Shown here piece after piece: positions 17,232 to 24,565 of a DNA stretch of 53,164 nt. Position 1 is the stretch's first letter. Each line of letters begins with the position of its first letter. The notes under the pieces were generated by a model. That model saw nothing but the letters and a program-made list of their open reading frames with translations, made no database searches and was not told where the DNA came from. The stretch is from positions 1-53,164 of IMG/VR virus record IMGVR_UViG_3300047322_000616. The stretch is one strand, 5' to 3'. The DNA is from a virus. Position numbers and translations under genes: made by a program.

Positions 17232-17852
17232 ATGATTAAGGTAACCCCGCAGCATCTCGCATCGCAAGGATTTTCGTCCACGTTTTCAGACCGATTTTGG
17301 GCCAAAGTGAACAAGAGTGGACTAGTTCCAGCACATCGACCGGAACTTGGTCCATGCTGGGTTTGGACGGCTTGGACCGGACCCGACGGCTACGGCTGCA
17401 TGACCAAAGGCAAGAAAGACCCAATCCGATCCCATGTCGCTTCGTGGATTATTCACTTCGGAGAAATTCCAAAAGGCATTTACGTTTGCCACAAGTGCGA
17501 CGTTAGAAACTGCGTGCGACCAGATCACTTGTTTCTTGGAACACGAGAGGAAAATTTTGACGATATGAGGGCCAAAGGACGAGCAAGGCCGGGATGGGTG
17601 CCGGGAGAAAAATGCGGCCAGCACAAACTGACAGAGTTGCAGGTGCGTGAAATTCTACGCATCGGAGATTCTCAAACCCAAGTCGCCATCGCCGCCAAGT
17701 TTGGAGTCACCGATGGAGCCATCCATCGAATCCTCAAGGGGAAAAACTGGAAACATCTGCACACGCCAATCCAGCAAACGGAGCCTGATCTTTTAAGAGT
17801 CCGTAAAGCTCATAGCCCCGGATTCGGCACCAGCCCTTTATCTCCACCTTGA
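17232..17852 (+). CDS. Free-standing HNH homing-type endonuclease with C-terminal HTH
   Basis: 206 residues. Residues about 20-110 form an HNH fold of the phage type: SDRFWAKVNKSG, PCWVWTAW, GYGC, then VCHKCDVRNCVRPDHLFLGT and a NFDDMRAKGR end. Residues about 130-165 look like a helix-turn-helix (QVAIAAKFGVTDGAIHRILKG) that could read the target site. It is on the strand opposite to its neighbours with its own promoter. The last 119 bp overlap the 3' end of the tail-protein gene in antisense. This is typical of a mobile endonuclease inserted between structural genes. Confidence 0.85.
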   Translation: MIKVTPQHLASQGFSSTFSDRFWAKVNKSGLVPAHRPELGPCWVWTAWTGPDGYGCMTKGKKDPIRSHVASWIIHFGEIPKGIYVCHKCDVRNCVRPDHLFLGTREENFDDMRAKGRARPGWVPGEKCGQHKLTELQVREILRIGDSQTQVAIAAKFGVTDGAIHRILKGKNWKHLHTPIQQTEPDLLRVRKAHSPGFGTSPLSPP

Positions 17853-19602
17853 TCTGAAATTGAAAGCCCCAGTCAGCCGGGCGATTCGTCCCTGGAACGC
17901 AAGGGGCATTTGTGGGCGGAGGAACATCAATCGGGGCTCGGTATTGTTCCCTGAAAGGCGCAAGGGGATAGCACACCGGATTATTCGCGTCCTCGCATGA
18001 TGTTCGGGCAGCGCAGATTTGGGTTTTGTGCCACGGCACCCAGCACGCGCTATAATCGGGGCGATACGAGAAGGCGAAATCGACGGTGCCGAAAACCTTG
18101 TCCACGTAAAGCCGCATCCCATCAAGCTGCTTGAGGTTGTACGGACCACCGCCCGCTGATTGCTTGTAGTTGCTCCAGTCGATAGCCGGAAACTCCACGT
18201 ACCACTCCACCCGTGATTCCTGCACCACGTTTTTTGCGTCCAGGTGCTGATCGAACCGCTGGAAGTCGGTCATTTCCCAAACCTGAATTGAGCCGTTGAC
18301 GCGCGAATGAACCACGGCAAAGGCCCGCTCGCGGCCGCCGAAGTCGCCCGTGAATGCCTGGAGCATGTCCAAGCCTTCATAAACGCCATCCCACGTCGGT
18401 GCCTGCTGGTCCTGCAAAGTGGAGAGCGGGTCGAGGTCGAGCACGCCCACCATCTGGCACGCCACGCCCACGGGCGTTTGCACTGGCCGAATACCCATCC
18501 ACAGGCGGGAGCCGAATTCGATGCCCCACGCAAAGCGCATCAGCGAGCGGTCGTTGAACTGCAGCACGCGCTGAATGTTGTTGGAGATCGGGGTATTGCC
18601 CCAGGTCTGGAAATAGCGCAGCGCCATGAAGTACGAACGGATCGCCGGGTCCAGGCTCTGGTAGAACAAATCGCCGTTGACGGCTACCACGGAGCGATCC
18701 GAAACGCCGCCGTTGTTGCGCATCACCACGCGCTGAATCGGCTGATTGTTGACGGTCGTGGAGATCCAGGTCGTGCGGTCCTTGGGCACGCTCTGGGAAT
18801 AGACAGCCTTGGGCGTGAAGATGAACAGCGTGCCTTCCCCAAGGGTCGCGTCGAGGTCAATGGGGTAAGAGAGCGCGCGCACGTTGCCAGCCGTGGAGGG
18901 CACCGAGAATCCGTCGCCCCCGAAAGCCAGCGGAGATTCCGTCACGTTAAGGATCGCATCGCGCCGCCCGTAGGGTGCCGTGCCGGCAGCGCCAAACATG
19001 ATGTCGCCTGCGGCGTAGGTCGTGTTCCGCGCATACCAGATACGGTTCTGGTAGAACACCATCGCGGTTGCGGCGGGGATTTGATTCACGTTGGGCGCAG
19101 GCGCTCCAATGCCGGGATTAGTGATGCCGATGGATCTGCGGAGCGTCACGCCATCCCAGAACAGGGGCAGGGTGATGCCGTCGCCAGCCTGCTTCACCAT
19201 GAATCGGTCGCCCTGGCAGAAATAAGCCTGAGGCGCCGTGGCGGGGTCTGCAACGGCTCCCGTCACGTCATGCACGCTGTTATCGGTGTCCACCCGGACC
19301 TGATACATGCGCCCGCCGATCGAGAGCATCAGGTAAGGGCCAGGAGCAGCCGGATTCCAGCCGGCGTCGTACATCAGCCCGCCCTGGTAGAGCGCGGTGC
19401 CGTCGTGAACCGTGCAGAGCGGTTGCCAGCCAAGGCGCTGGAGAAGCCCGCCACCACGGCAACCAAGGTTCTGGCCCCATGCGACTTGGGTTGGCCGCAA
19501 TCCCTTGGGCGTCCAGGAGGATTGAATCGTCGGCACCTTGGACGAATCGACCCCATCCGAAAAATCGTTCTGCCCTTGGGATAATCTTACGTCGCTCGCC
19601 AT
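17734..19602 (-). CDS. Large beta-rich virion protein (tail or spike candidate)
   Basis: 622 residues. The N-terminal part carries NDFSDGVDSSKVPT and RGGGLLQRLGWQPL, a pattern shared by a group of uncultured-phage structural proteins. Many short beta strands follow, with Cys-containing loops in the last 100 residues. No enzyme motif is visible. It sits between the connector candidate and the tandem paralogs, so a tail or receptor-contact role is likely. The stop-proximal part is overlapped by the inserted HNH gene, so the end of this protein may differ from that of relatives. Confidence 0.6.
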   Translation of the reverse strand: MASDVRLSQGQNDFSDGVDSSKVPTIQSSWTPKGLRPTQVAWGQNLGCRGGGLLQRLGWQPLCTVHDGTALYQGGLMYDAGWNPAAPGPYLMLSIGGRMYQVRVDTDNSVHDVTGAVADPATAPQAYFCQGDRFMVKQAGDGITLPLFWDGVTLRRSIGITNPGIGAPAPNVNQIPAATAMVFYQNRIWYARNTTYAAGDIMFGAAGTAPYGRRDAILNVTESPLAFGGDGFSVPSTAGNVRALSYPIDLDATLGEGTLFIFTPKAVYSQSVPKDRTTWISTTVNNQPIQRVVMRNNGGVSDRSVVAVNGDLFYQSLDPAIRSYFMALRYFQTWGNTPISNNIQRVLQFNDRSLMRFAWGIEFGSRLWMGIRPVQTPVGVACQMVGVLDLDPLSTLQDQQAPTWDGVYEGLDMLQAFTGDFGGRERAFAVVHSRVNGSIQVWEMTDFQRFDQHLDAKNVVQESRVEWYVEFPAIDWSNYKQSAGGGPYNLKQLDGMRLYVDKVFGTVDFAFSYRPDYSACWVPWHKTQICAARTSCEDANNPVCYPLAPFREQYRAPIDVPPPTNAPCVPGTNRPADWGFQFQIKVEIKGWCRIRGYELYGLLKDQAPFAGLACADVSSFSP

Positions 19603-19640
19603 AGCACGGCTTTACGAAGAAACCTCATAAACGTCAACGG

Positions 19641-20132
19641 CTAAACACTGGTCACGGTGGCCGACACGTCCATGCTGCACGGGATGCCGTCCGCTCCGAG
19701 GCACGGCACCTGCGCCGATGTGAAGATCGAGATCGTATCCGGCACCCCGCCAGTGTCGGGGATCATGAACGGCAGATCGTAGGTGCCGGAAGGATTGACG
19801 TGGGCGTTAAAGCTCAACAGCACGCCGTGCAAGGCGCTCGATATTTGGTAAGCCCCGCACGTAAAGGCGTCTGTGCCGGTCTTGGTCATGACCAGGTGAA
19901 CGGTGGACATGCAGGCCGGTCCGGTGTAGTGAACCGTGCCGGTGCAACTCGCGGCAGCCGTGTCGAGAAACCCATCCGGTGAATTGGCTATAACTTCTGA
20001 ATGCCCGCCATTGCCAACAAACGAGGCGGTGCCCGCGCCGCCTGAGCCGATGAACGGGACTCCCCAAACGACCGCAGCCCAGTCCACGCACGCGGATATA
20101 ACTCGAAACAGAAAATCGTCTTGGCATTTCAT
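19641..20132 (-). CDS. Tandem virion paralog 2 (CQDDF family)
   Basis: 163 residues from the ATG at 20132. A GTG two codons upstream overlaps the previous stop, but the ATG aligns with the start of its neighbour. It shares with the neighbour the opening MKCQDDFLF, a C-x2-W and VW segment, a Pro/Gly loop ending in (T/G)GVP, and the terminal SV motif. Mostly beta structure, with six Cys. No signal peptide. Probably a tail or surface protein; function unknown. Confidence 0.65.
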   Translation of the reverse strand: MKCQDDFLFRVISACVDWAAVVWGVPFIGSGGAGTASFVGNGGHSEVIANSPDGFLDTAAASCTGTVHYTGPACMSTVHLVMTKTGTDAFTCGAYQISSALHGVLLSFNAHVNPSGTYDLPFMIPDTGGVPDTISIFTSAQVPCLGADGIPCSMDVSATVTSV

Positions 20133-20134
20133 GG

Positions 20135-20653
20135 TCACACATTGCTGACGGAACCAACTATGGCTGCGCTTCGATTGATCCCGAACGAGCTTCCCTGCTG
20201 CCTTATGGTGGTCGCTGGCTCAATGCGAATCAGGGTCGGAACTCCGTGGGTGTTGGGAAGCGTGAATGGATAATCGGCGTTGGTGACTCCCACGGGAAGC
20301 GATACGCGAAGCAGCGGCGAAAAACCTCCCCCAACATAAACGGCAACCTCGGCGTTCACCAGAAAGGTGAACAGGTCTGCCGACACGGTTGCATTTATGT
20401 GAAACTTGCAGTTACAGCCCGCCCCGCTGTACATCAGGGTTGCGGCAGTTAAAAAATTCTGCTGCCATCTCACTTCCGCATTAGAATCATGACCGGCTGG
20501 ACCGAAAACGGAGAGCGAAAAGTTTTGGGCCGATGCTGAATGGGTGGTGCTCCCTCCGTCAAAAGTGTGAACGTAAGGATCGGGCCACACCAGCGTTGAC
20601 CAGTTGGGGCAGTCTGATCCAACCGTGAACAGGAAATCGTCCTGACATTTCAC
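20135..20653 (-). CDS. Tandem virion paralog 1 (CQDDF family)
   Basis: 172 residues, GTG start overlapping the upstream stop (GTGA). Opens MKCQDDFLFTVGSDC and is paralogous to the next gene downstream. The identity looks moderate and lies in the N terminus and the C-terminal third. Beta-rich with no transmembrane segment. Being a tandem duplicate beside an Ig-like protein suggests exposed, fast-evolving virion proteins. Confidence 0.65.
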   Translation of the reverse strand: MKCQDDFLFTVGSDCPNWSTLVWPDPYVHTFDGGSTTHSASAQNFSLSVFGPAGHDSNAEVRWQQNFLTAATLMYSGAGCNCKFHINATVSADLFTFLVNAEVAVYVGGGFSPLLRVSLPVGVTNADYPFTLPNTHGVPTLIRIEPATTIRQQGSSFGINRSAAIVGSVSNV

Positions 20654-21639
20654 GCGGAGTCGGTCACGCTTACGGTGATGTTGAAATCCCCGTTCTCGGT
20701 CGGAGTGCCGTGCAAGAGACCGTCGCTATCGAGCGTGATGCCGCCAGGCAACGGTCCCGATTCGAGGTCGAAGGTGTATGGCCCAACCCCGCCCGATGCA
20801 GTGAATTGGAAGCTGTAAGCCGTGCCTTGGGTGGCGTCGTCCGGGTCGCCGCTGGTGATGCCGAGCACGCTGATCGTGTAGCTCTTGGTGACGGTTATGT
20901 GAGACGCATCCTGAGCCGACACCGTGAACGTGTAATTGCCAGGCGTCGTAGGTGTGCCCTCCAGTACGAGCGATCCGGGGATTACGGTCGGGTCGAAGTG
21001 CAACCCGGGAGGCGCGGTGCCCGTCACCGAATACATGATGGGCGAGCGCATGTTCTGCGCGGAAATCTGTTCGGCGTAAAAGCTGTTCGAGCAAGTGGCG
21101 AGCCTGATGTTGCTCAGGTTGGGTCCGGGGGGAGCCGGGTGAATATCTGGGTGCGTAAGCTGGTGAACTGCGTAGCAGGCGATGGAGTGCGCCCAGGCGT
21201 CTGATTGCGCCTGGTTCAGCGCGATGATGCTCCCGGCTGGCACGGTGTAACAGATGAGAACCGTATTGATGCCCGAACCGCTCGTGAAGCAGCATTGCTG
21301 CGCCGTGTTGTGAACGCCGCCGCCGTTGTCTGGATGATCGTCGTGATAATTGCAGTTGATGGCCGCGTAGAGGGCTTGGATCAGGGCGTCGAGTTGCGAT
21401 ACGGTGCTGAGAAAGGATTGGCCGCAAGCCGTAGCCGTCCAGTTCTGGTTAAAGGGCACGCGGTTGCTGCCGGTGCCAACCCAAATCAGCGCGAGGAAGT
21501 CGAGAGTATCGTCGGACTCGCTGGAAAAGTTTGTGATCGGATCGTCGGTTCCTGGGCAATCCACCACAACTGGGCACGTCATCAGCACGCCAAAGGCATA
21601 CGCCCCATGCCCAAAATCGTCAAGGCAAAGGCTTGACAA
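20650..21639 (-). CDS. Ig-like (He_PIG) domain virion or adhesion protein
   Basis: 329 residues from a TTG; an ATG at 21582 is an alternative. The TTG is favoured because the opening SSLCLDDF resembles the MKCQDDF start of the two downstream paralogs. Residues about 180-255 and 260-328 are two putative Ig/He_PIG-type repeats, with PPGLHFDP...LEGTPTTPGNYTFTVSA and PGGITLDSDGLLHGTPTENGDF. Such domains are common on phage tail fibres and bind cell-surface polymers. Genes downstream are coupled by GTGA overlaps. Confidence 0.7.
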   Translation of the reverse strand: MSSLCLDDFGHGAYAFGVLMTCPVVVDCPGTDDPITNFSSESDDTLDFLALIWVGTGSNRVPFNQNWTATACGQSFLSTVSQLDALIQALYAAINCNYHDDHPDNGGGVHNTAQQCCFTSGSGINTVLICYTVPAGSIIALNQAQSDAWAHSIACYAVHQLTHPDIHPAPPGPNLSNIRLATCSNSFYAEQISAQNMRSPIMYSVTGTAPPGLHFDPTVIPGSLVLEGTPTTPGNYTFTVSAQDASHITVTKSYTISVLGITSGDPDDATQGTAYSFQFTASGGVGPYTFDLESGPLPGGITLDSDGLLHGTPTENGDFNITVSVTDSA

Positions 21640-21668
21640 GCAAATGCGTCTGTGGCACGGTTGGGGAT

Positions 21669-22478
21669 ATGACTACACTTGCCCGACCGACTACCCGAAA
21701 CGATGCTCATTGGTATGGAAAAGACGGTACGCCCGCCTACGATCAGCCGAACAAAAGCAAAGGCGGCACACGCCCCACGACGCTGTCCGACGCCAAGAAG
21801 CAAGGGCTTTTGCCCTCAGTGACGACGGTGCTCCAAATCCTCGCCAAGCCCGCGCTCAACACTTGGCTACAGGAACAGGCGATCCTTGCGGTGATGACGA
21901 CGCCGCGCCTCCCCGGCGAGGCCGACGACGCCTTTGTGCAACGGGTGCTGCATACCGACCGCACGCAGGACGAGGAAGCCCGCGTGGCGCGCGAGCGGGG
22001 CACGGAGATCCATTCGGAGTTGGAGAACATGCTGAACGGCGATGGCGTGCCGGATGAAATCCTGCCTTGGATTGCGGGTGCCTTTGAGGCGCTGAACGCG
22101 ATTCCTCGCATCCCCGCGATGGCCGATGCCCCATGCAACGTGCTGGCGACGGAACTAATCCTGGTGGGCGAAGGCTACGCAGGAAAGACCGATCTGATCC
22201 TCGACCGTGGCGATCACGATCTCCTGGTGGATTTCAAGAGCGCCAAGCGCCTGCCCGAGAAAGGCTCCTGGTCCGAACATCGCTTGCAGTTGAGCGCCTA
22301 TGCCGCCGCACACCAGAAGAAGCAGGTACTCGAGAAGCCAATCCGCACGGCGAATCTCTACATCTCGACGGTGGAGTGCGGGCGCTTCGTCCTTTGCGAA
22401 AACCCGGACTGGCAGATCGACTTTGATCGCGGCTTCGCGCCGCTGCTCAAGGTGTGGCGCTGGCAGAACGGCTTTTGA
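21669..22478 (+). CDS. RecB/Cas4-like PD-(D/E)XK exonuclease on the opposite strand
   Basis: 269 residues. The catalytic pattern is visible: a helix ending RGTEIHSELE (H115), E162 in TELIL, D175 in GKTDLIL, and D188-F-K190 in LLVDFKSAK, followed by the QLSAYAAAH helix. This is the RecB-like nuclease family that also includes Cas4 and phage exonucleases. No Cys cluster for an iron-sulfur site is seen. A TTGACA lies at 21633-21638 but no good -10 follows. It could be the exonuclease partner of the annealing protein at 3954. It sits alone on the + strand within the late operon, and its end overlaps the phosphatase gene by 32 bp. Confidence 0.8.
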   Translation: MTTLARPTTRNDAHWYGKDGTPAYDQPNKSKGGTRPTTLSDAKKQGLLPSVTTVLQILAKPALNTWLQEQAILAVMTTPRLPGEADDAFVQRVLHTDRTQDEEARVARERGTEIHSELENMLNGDGVPDEILPWIAGAFEALNAIPRIPAMADAPCNVLATELILVGEGYAGKTDLILDRGDHDLLVDFKSAKRLPEKGSWSEHRLQLSAYAAAHQKKQVLEKPIRTANLYISTVECGRFVLCENPDWQIDFDRGFAPLLKVWRWQNGF

Positions 22479-22908
22479 GCTTCCAGAACCAGATTCTCAA
22501 GGCGGGGAAAGACGTGTTCCAATTATGCTGGTCCATCTCTTTCTCCGCCTCTTTCTTGCTCCAGCCGCATACCCGTATCCGGTAAAGCCCAATCAGCGCC
22601 CCGGTGCGGTTTTCCCCCAACTCGCAGTGGACGACGGTGTTGGGGGCAATCGCCGCGAGCGCCTGATTAAGCGTGTCCTCCACTGGCCCGAACATCTGGT
22701 GAATCCAATCAATCGGGAAACGCTTCACTTCGATTCCTAAGCCCTCAGCCTCAGCGTCTGAACCCTCGGTGTCGGTGTTCAGCTTCACGATCCGGGTGAT
22801 GCCCATCAGCTTTAGCTGATTCACCTGGGCGAGCCCCTCGAACTGGCCGGCGCGCCAGATGTTGGCCAGCGCGCCTTTGACTTCGTAGAGGTTCGGGATG
22901 CCTACCAC
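22447..22908 (-). CDS. Protein tyrosine / dual-specificity phosphatase-like protein
   Basis: 153 residues, GTG start. It contains the PTP signature HCELGENRTG (H94, C95, R101), fitting H-C-x5-R, with a likely general acid in FPIDWIH (D67). These are the key residues for cleaving phosphotyrosine or other phosphates through a cysteinyl-phosphate. The upstream part (RAGQFEGLAQVNQLKLMGI) matches the usual beta/alpha start of dual-specificity phosphatases. Short C-terminal helix. Substrate unknown. It is located between lysis-type genes and tail proteins in the late operon. Confidence 0.8.
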   Translation of the reverse strand: MVGIPNLYEVKGALANIWRAGQFEGLAQVNQLKLMGITRIVKLNTDTEGSDAEAEGLGIEVKRFPIDWIHQMFGPVEDTLNQALAAIAPNTVVHCELGENRTGALIGLYRIRVCGWSKKEAEKEMDQHNWNTSFPALRIWFWKLKSRSASATP

Positions 22909-22913
22909 GACAA

Positions 22914-23144
22914 TTAAGCCGGGAGCATCGCCAGCAGCGCCTTGGCCTGGTCGCTATTGATGTCGATGCCGTTGCGGGCAAAGGCCAGGAGGAGTTGGGA
23001 GCGGGCGTTGTCACCCCGGAGCGCATTCAGCTTGTCCCAGTCGGCTTGAGTGGGCGGGGATTTCTGGCTCCAAAGTGTGAACAGGTATTGGCCCAGTTCG
23101 AGCCCGTACTTGGCGATGATGGGAATAAGGTCGGCCCAACTCAT
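22914..23144 (-). CDS. Small hypothetical protein in lysis-like cluster
   Basis: 76 residues. The amphipathic N-terminal helix (DLIPIIAKYGLELGQYL) and helical remainder do not reach the length of a firm transmembrane segment. Its start overlaps the end of the lipoprotein gene (ATGA). Function unknown; it could be a membrane-active peripheral protein. Confidence 0.65.
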   Translation of the reverse strand: MSWADLIPIIAKYGLELGQYLFTLWSQKSPPTQADWDKLNALRGDNARSQLLLAFARNGIDINSDQAKALLAMLPA

Positions 23145-23506
23145 TGTAATCCTTTCGCTTTGTTAATATCCACGATCACTTGCGCTGAGGCGGATACCAC
23201 GTCAGCCGGCGCGAGTGCGTTTGTGGAGAATTGCGCCGCAGTCAGCGCCACTCCCCAGACGGTTTGAAAGAGGTTGTAGTCTTTGGTCACGACGGGGAAG
23301 CTGTTCGTCGGGATGGACTTCTTGAGAATGAGATCGAGGTAGCCATTGAAGGCGGTATCGGTCGAGCCCTTGATCGTGGCCAGCGTGTTATAAACGGTGC
23401 GCTGATTGGAAGTGGCGCAACCGGAGGGGACCAGGGTGATGGCGCCCATGAACAGACTGAGGGCGCAGACGATGGCGATTTGGAGGCGAGTGAGTTTCAG
23501 TTTCAT
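23141..23506 (-). CDS. Putative lipoprotein (outer spanin candidate)
   Basis: 121 residues. Positively charged start, hydrophobic core and LVPSGCATS, a lipobox with Cys at about residue 30. The mature part is about 90 residues of mixed helix. This is the size and type of an o-spanin or of the lipoproteins common in phage lysis cassettes. It directly follows the two-helix protein at 23503, supporting a lysis role. Confidence 0.65.
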   Translation of the reverse strand: MKLKLTRLQIAIVCALSLFMGAITLVPSGCATSNQRTVYNTLATIKGSTDTAFNGYLDLILKKSIPTNSFPVVTKDYNLFQTVWGVALTAAQFSTNALAPADVVSASAQVIVDINKAKGLQ

Positions 23507-23760
23507 GGATTTGGTTTGGATGGTTCCGCTGGTTTAACTGTGTTCTGGTCGATTACTTTCTGGACCGCACCGCGCTCGTTTCGAGCCACGTTGATCGCGC
23601 CTACGAGAATCAGGCACAGCGCCAGGATGGTGCCCCTGCGGTCGGGAACGATGTCGGGAGACAGCTTGATGCCCAGTGCCGTGGCGAGATAAACAAGCCC
23701 CTTCCAGGTGGATTGCTCGCGGAGCCGGTCAATGAACCAAGCCAGAAGGTTAGCGATCAC
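23503..23760 (-). CDS. Small membrane protein (holin-like)
   Basis: 85 residues with a first hydrophobic helix (about 18-32), a PDIVPDRRG turn, a second hydrophobic helix (about 43-58) and a charged C-terminal tail. This two-helix arrangement with a long polar tail fits a class II holin. Overlaps the lipoprotein gene by four bases. Confidence 0.6.
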   Translation of the reverse strand: MIANLLAWFIDRLREQSTWKGLVYLATALGIKLSPDIVPDRRGTILALCLILVGAINVARNERGAVQKVIDQNTVKPAEPSKPNP

Positions 23761-23798
23761 GATTGCAGAGTCAACCTACTGGGCTTTTGAGTAAAGCC

Positions 23799-24032
23799 CT
23801 ATTTTGTGATGATCTTATGATCCTCGCGGATGGGGCACCCGTTCTTCTGGCAGGGGAGCGAGTCGATTTTCGTCTCGATGCGCGTCAGCCAGCGGCTTAA
23901 CCACCATGCCCCGGCCACCACAACGCCCCCAATGGACATGGCCGTGGCGATGGAAATGTGGAGCGTGTTATCGATCACCTGAGCGGCGGCGGCTAAGGCG
24001 GTCGTCACGCCAAAGAGGGCGGTGAGCTTCAT
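23799..24032 (-). CDS. Small membrane protein with charged tail
   Basis: 77 residues. Two hydrophobic helices (about 5-18 and 28-46) and a polar, Cys-containing C terminus (LPCQKNGCPIREDHK). It could be a holin/antiholin or an inner-membrane spanin. Which of the two small membrane proteins is the holin cannot be told. Confidence 0.6.
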   Translation of the reverse strand: MKLTALFGVTTALAAAAQVIDNTLHISIATAMSIGGVVVAGAWWLSRWLTRIETKIDSLPCQKNGCPIREDHKIITK

Positions 24033-24052
24033 CCGGCTCGTATGGCGCTCCG

Positions 24053-24565
24053 TTAGTCGAACAACGGTTCAGGGGCTTTGAGGGCGGGCGCGGCGGCAGG
24101 CGCATCCAGCACGGTCGAGGAGACGGAGATCGCGTCCAGCAGAAACCCCGTTCTGGCGCTACCAACACCAGCCGTAATCGTCGTGGCTCCTGCTGGACAA
24201 GTCCAAGTCTGCGTGACTGTCTGCCAATCGCCAAAGACCCAATGGGAATACGTGACGGTCGATGACACGGTGAGGGTCGCGCCGGGGACCGAGATCGTCG
24301 GCGGGACGTAGCACAGGCCATCGGTGAAATAGCTCACGCTCACGGTGATCGCGGTCGCGGGAGCGGAGAGCGTCACGGTCGCGGAGCCAGCGTCGGCCAG
24401 ATCCCAAAAGCCTTGGGTGTTCATCACGCTGTCAAACCAGCCGTCGCTGAAAACTCCGGGATGCAGCGTGAGCCATGAAGGCACGCTGTCATTGTCAAAG
24501 GCACATTCCTGAGCCGAAGCGCACAGCGCCAAGGTCAGGCCGATGAGGGTGAGGAGTTTTTTCAT
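24053..24565 (-). CDS. Secreted beta-rich protein
   Basis: 170 residues from MKKLLT, whose ATG overlaps the previous stop (TAATG). A signal peptide ends about residue 19 (CASAQ). The remaining part is beta-rich, with Trp and Thr-rich repeats and a C-terminal Ala/Pro tail. Domain not recognised. Signal peptides are unusual for virion proteins, so it may be delivered to the host envelope. Confidence 0.65.
   Translation of the reverse strand: MKKLLTLIGLTLALCASAQECAFDNDSVPSWLTLHPGVFSDGWFDSVMNTQGFWDLADAGSATVTLSAPATAITVSVSYFTDGLCYVPPTISVPGATLTVSSTVTYSHWVFGDWQTVTQTWTCPAGATTITAGVGSARTGFLLDAISVSSTVLDAPAAAPALKAPEPLFD

Noticed and set aside
18307-19584. A 425-residue + strand frame opposite the large tail protein
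   Set aside because: It mirrors a real gene on the other strand; the residue composition is that of an antisense frame in GC-rich DNA.
21633-21661. A promoter for the + strand nuclease
   Set aside because: TTGACA is present, but no -10 box lies at usual spacing, so it is not called as a feature.
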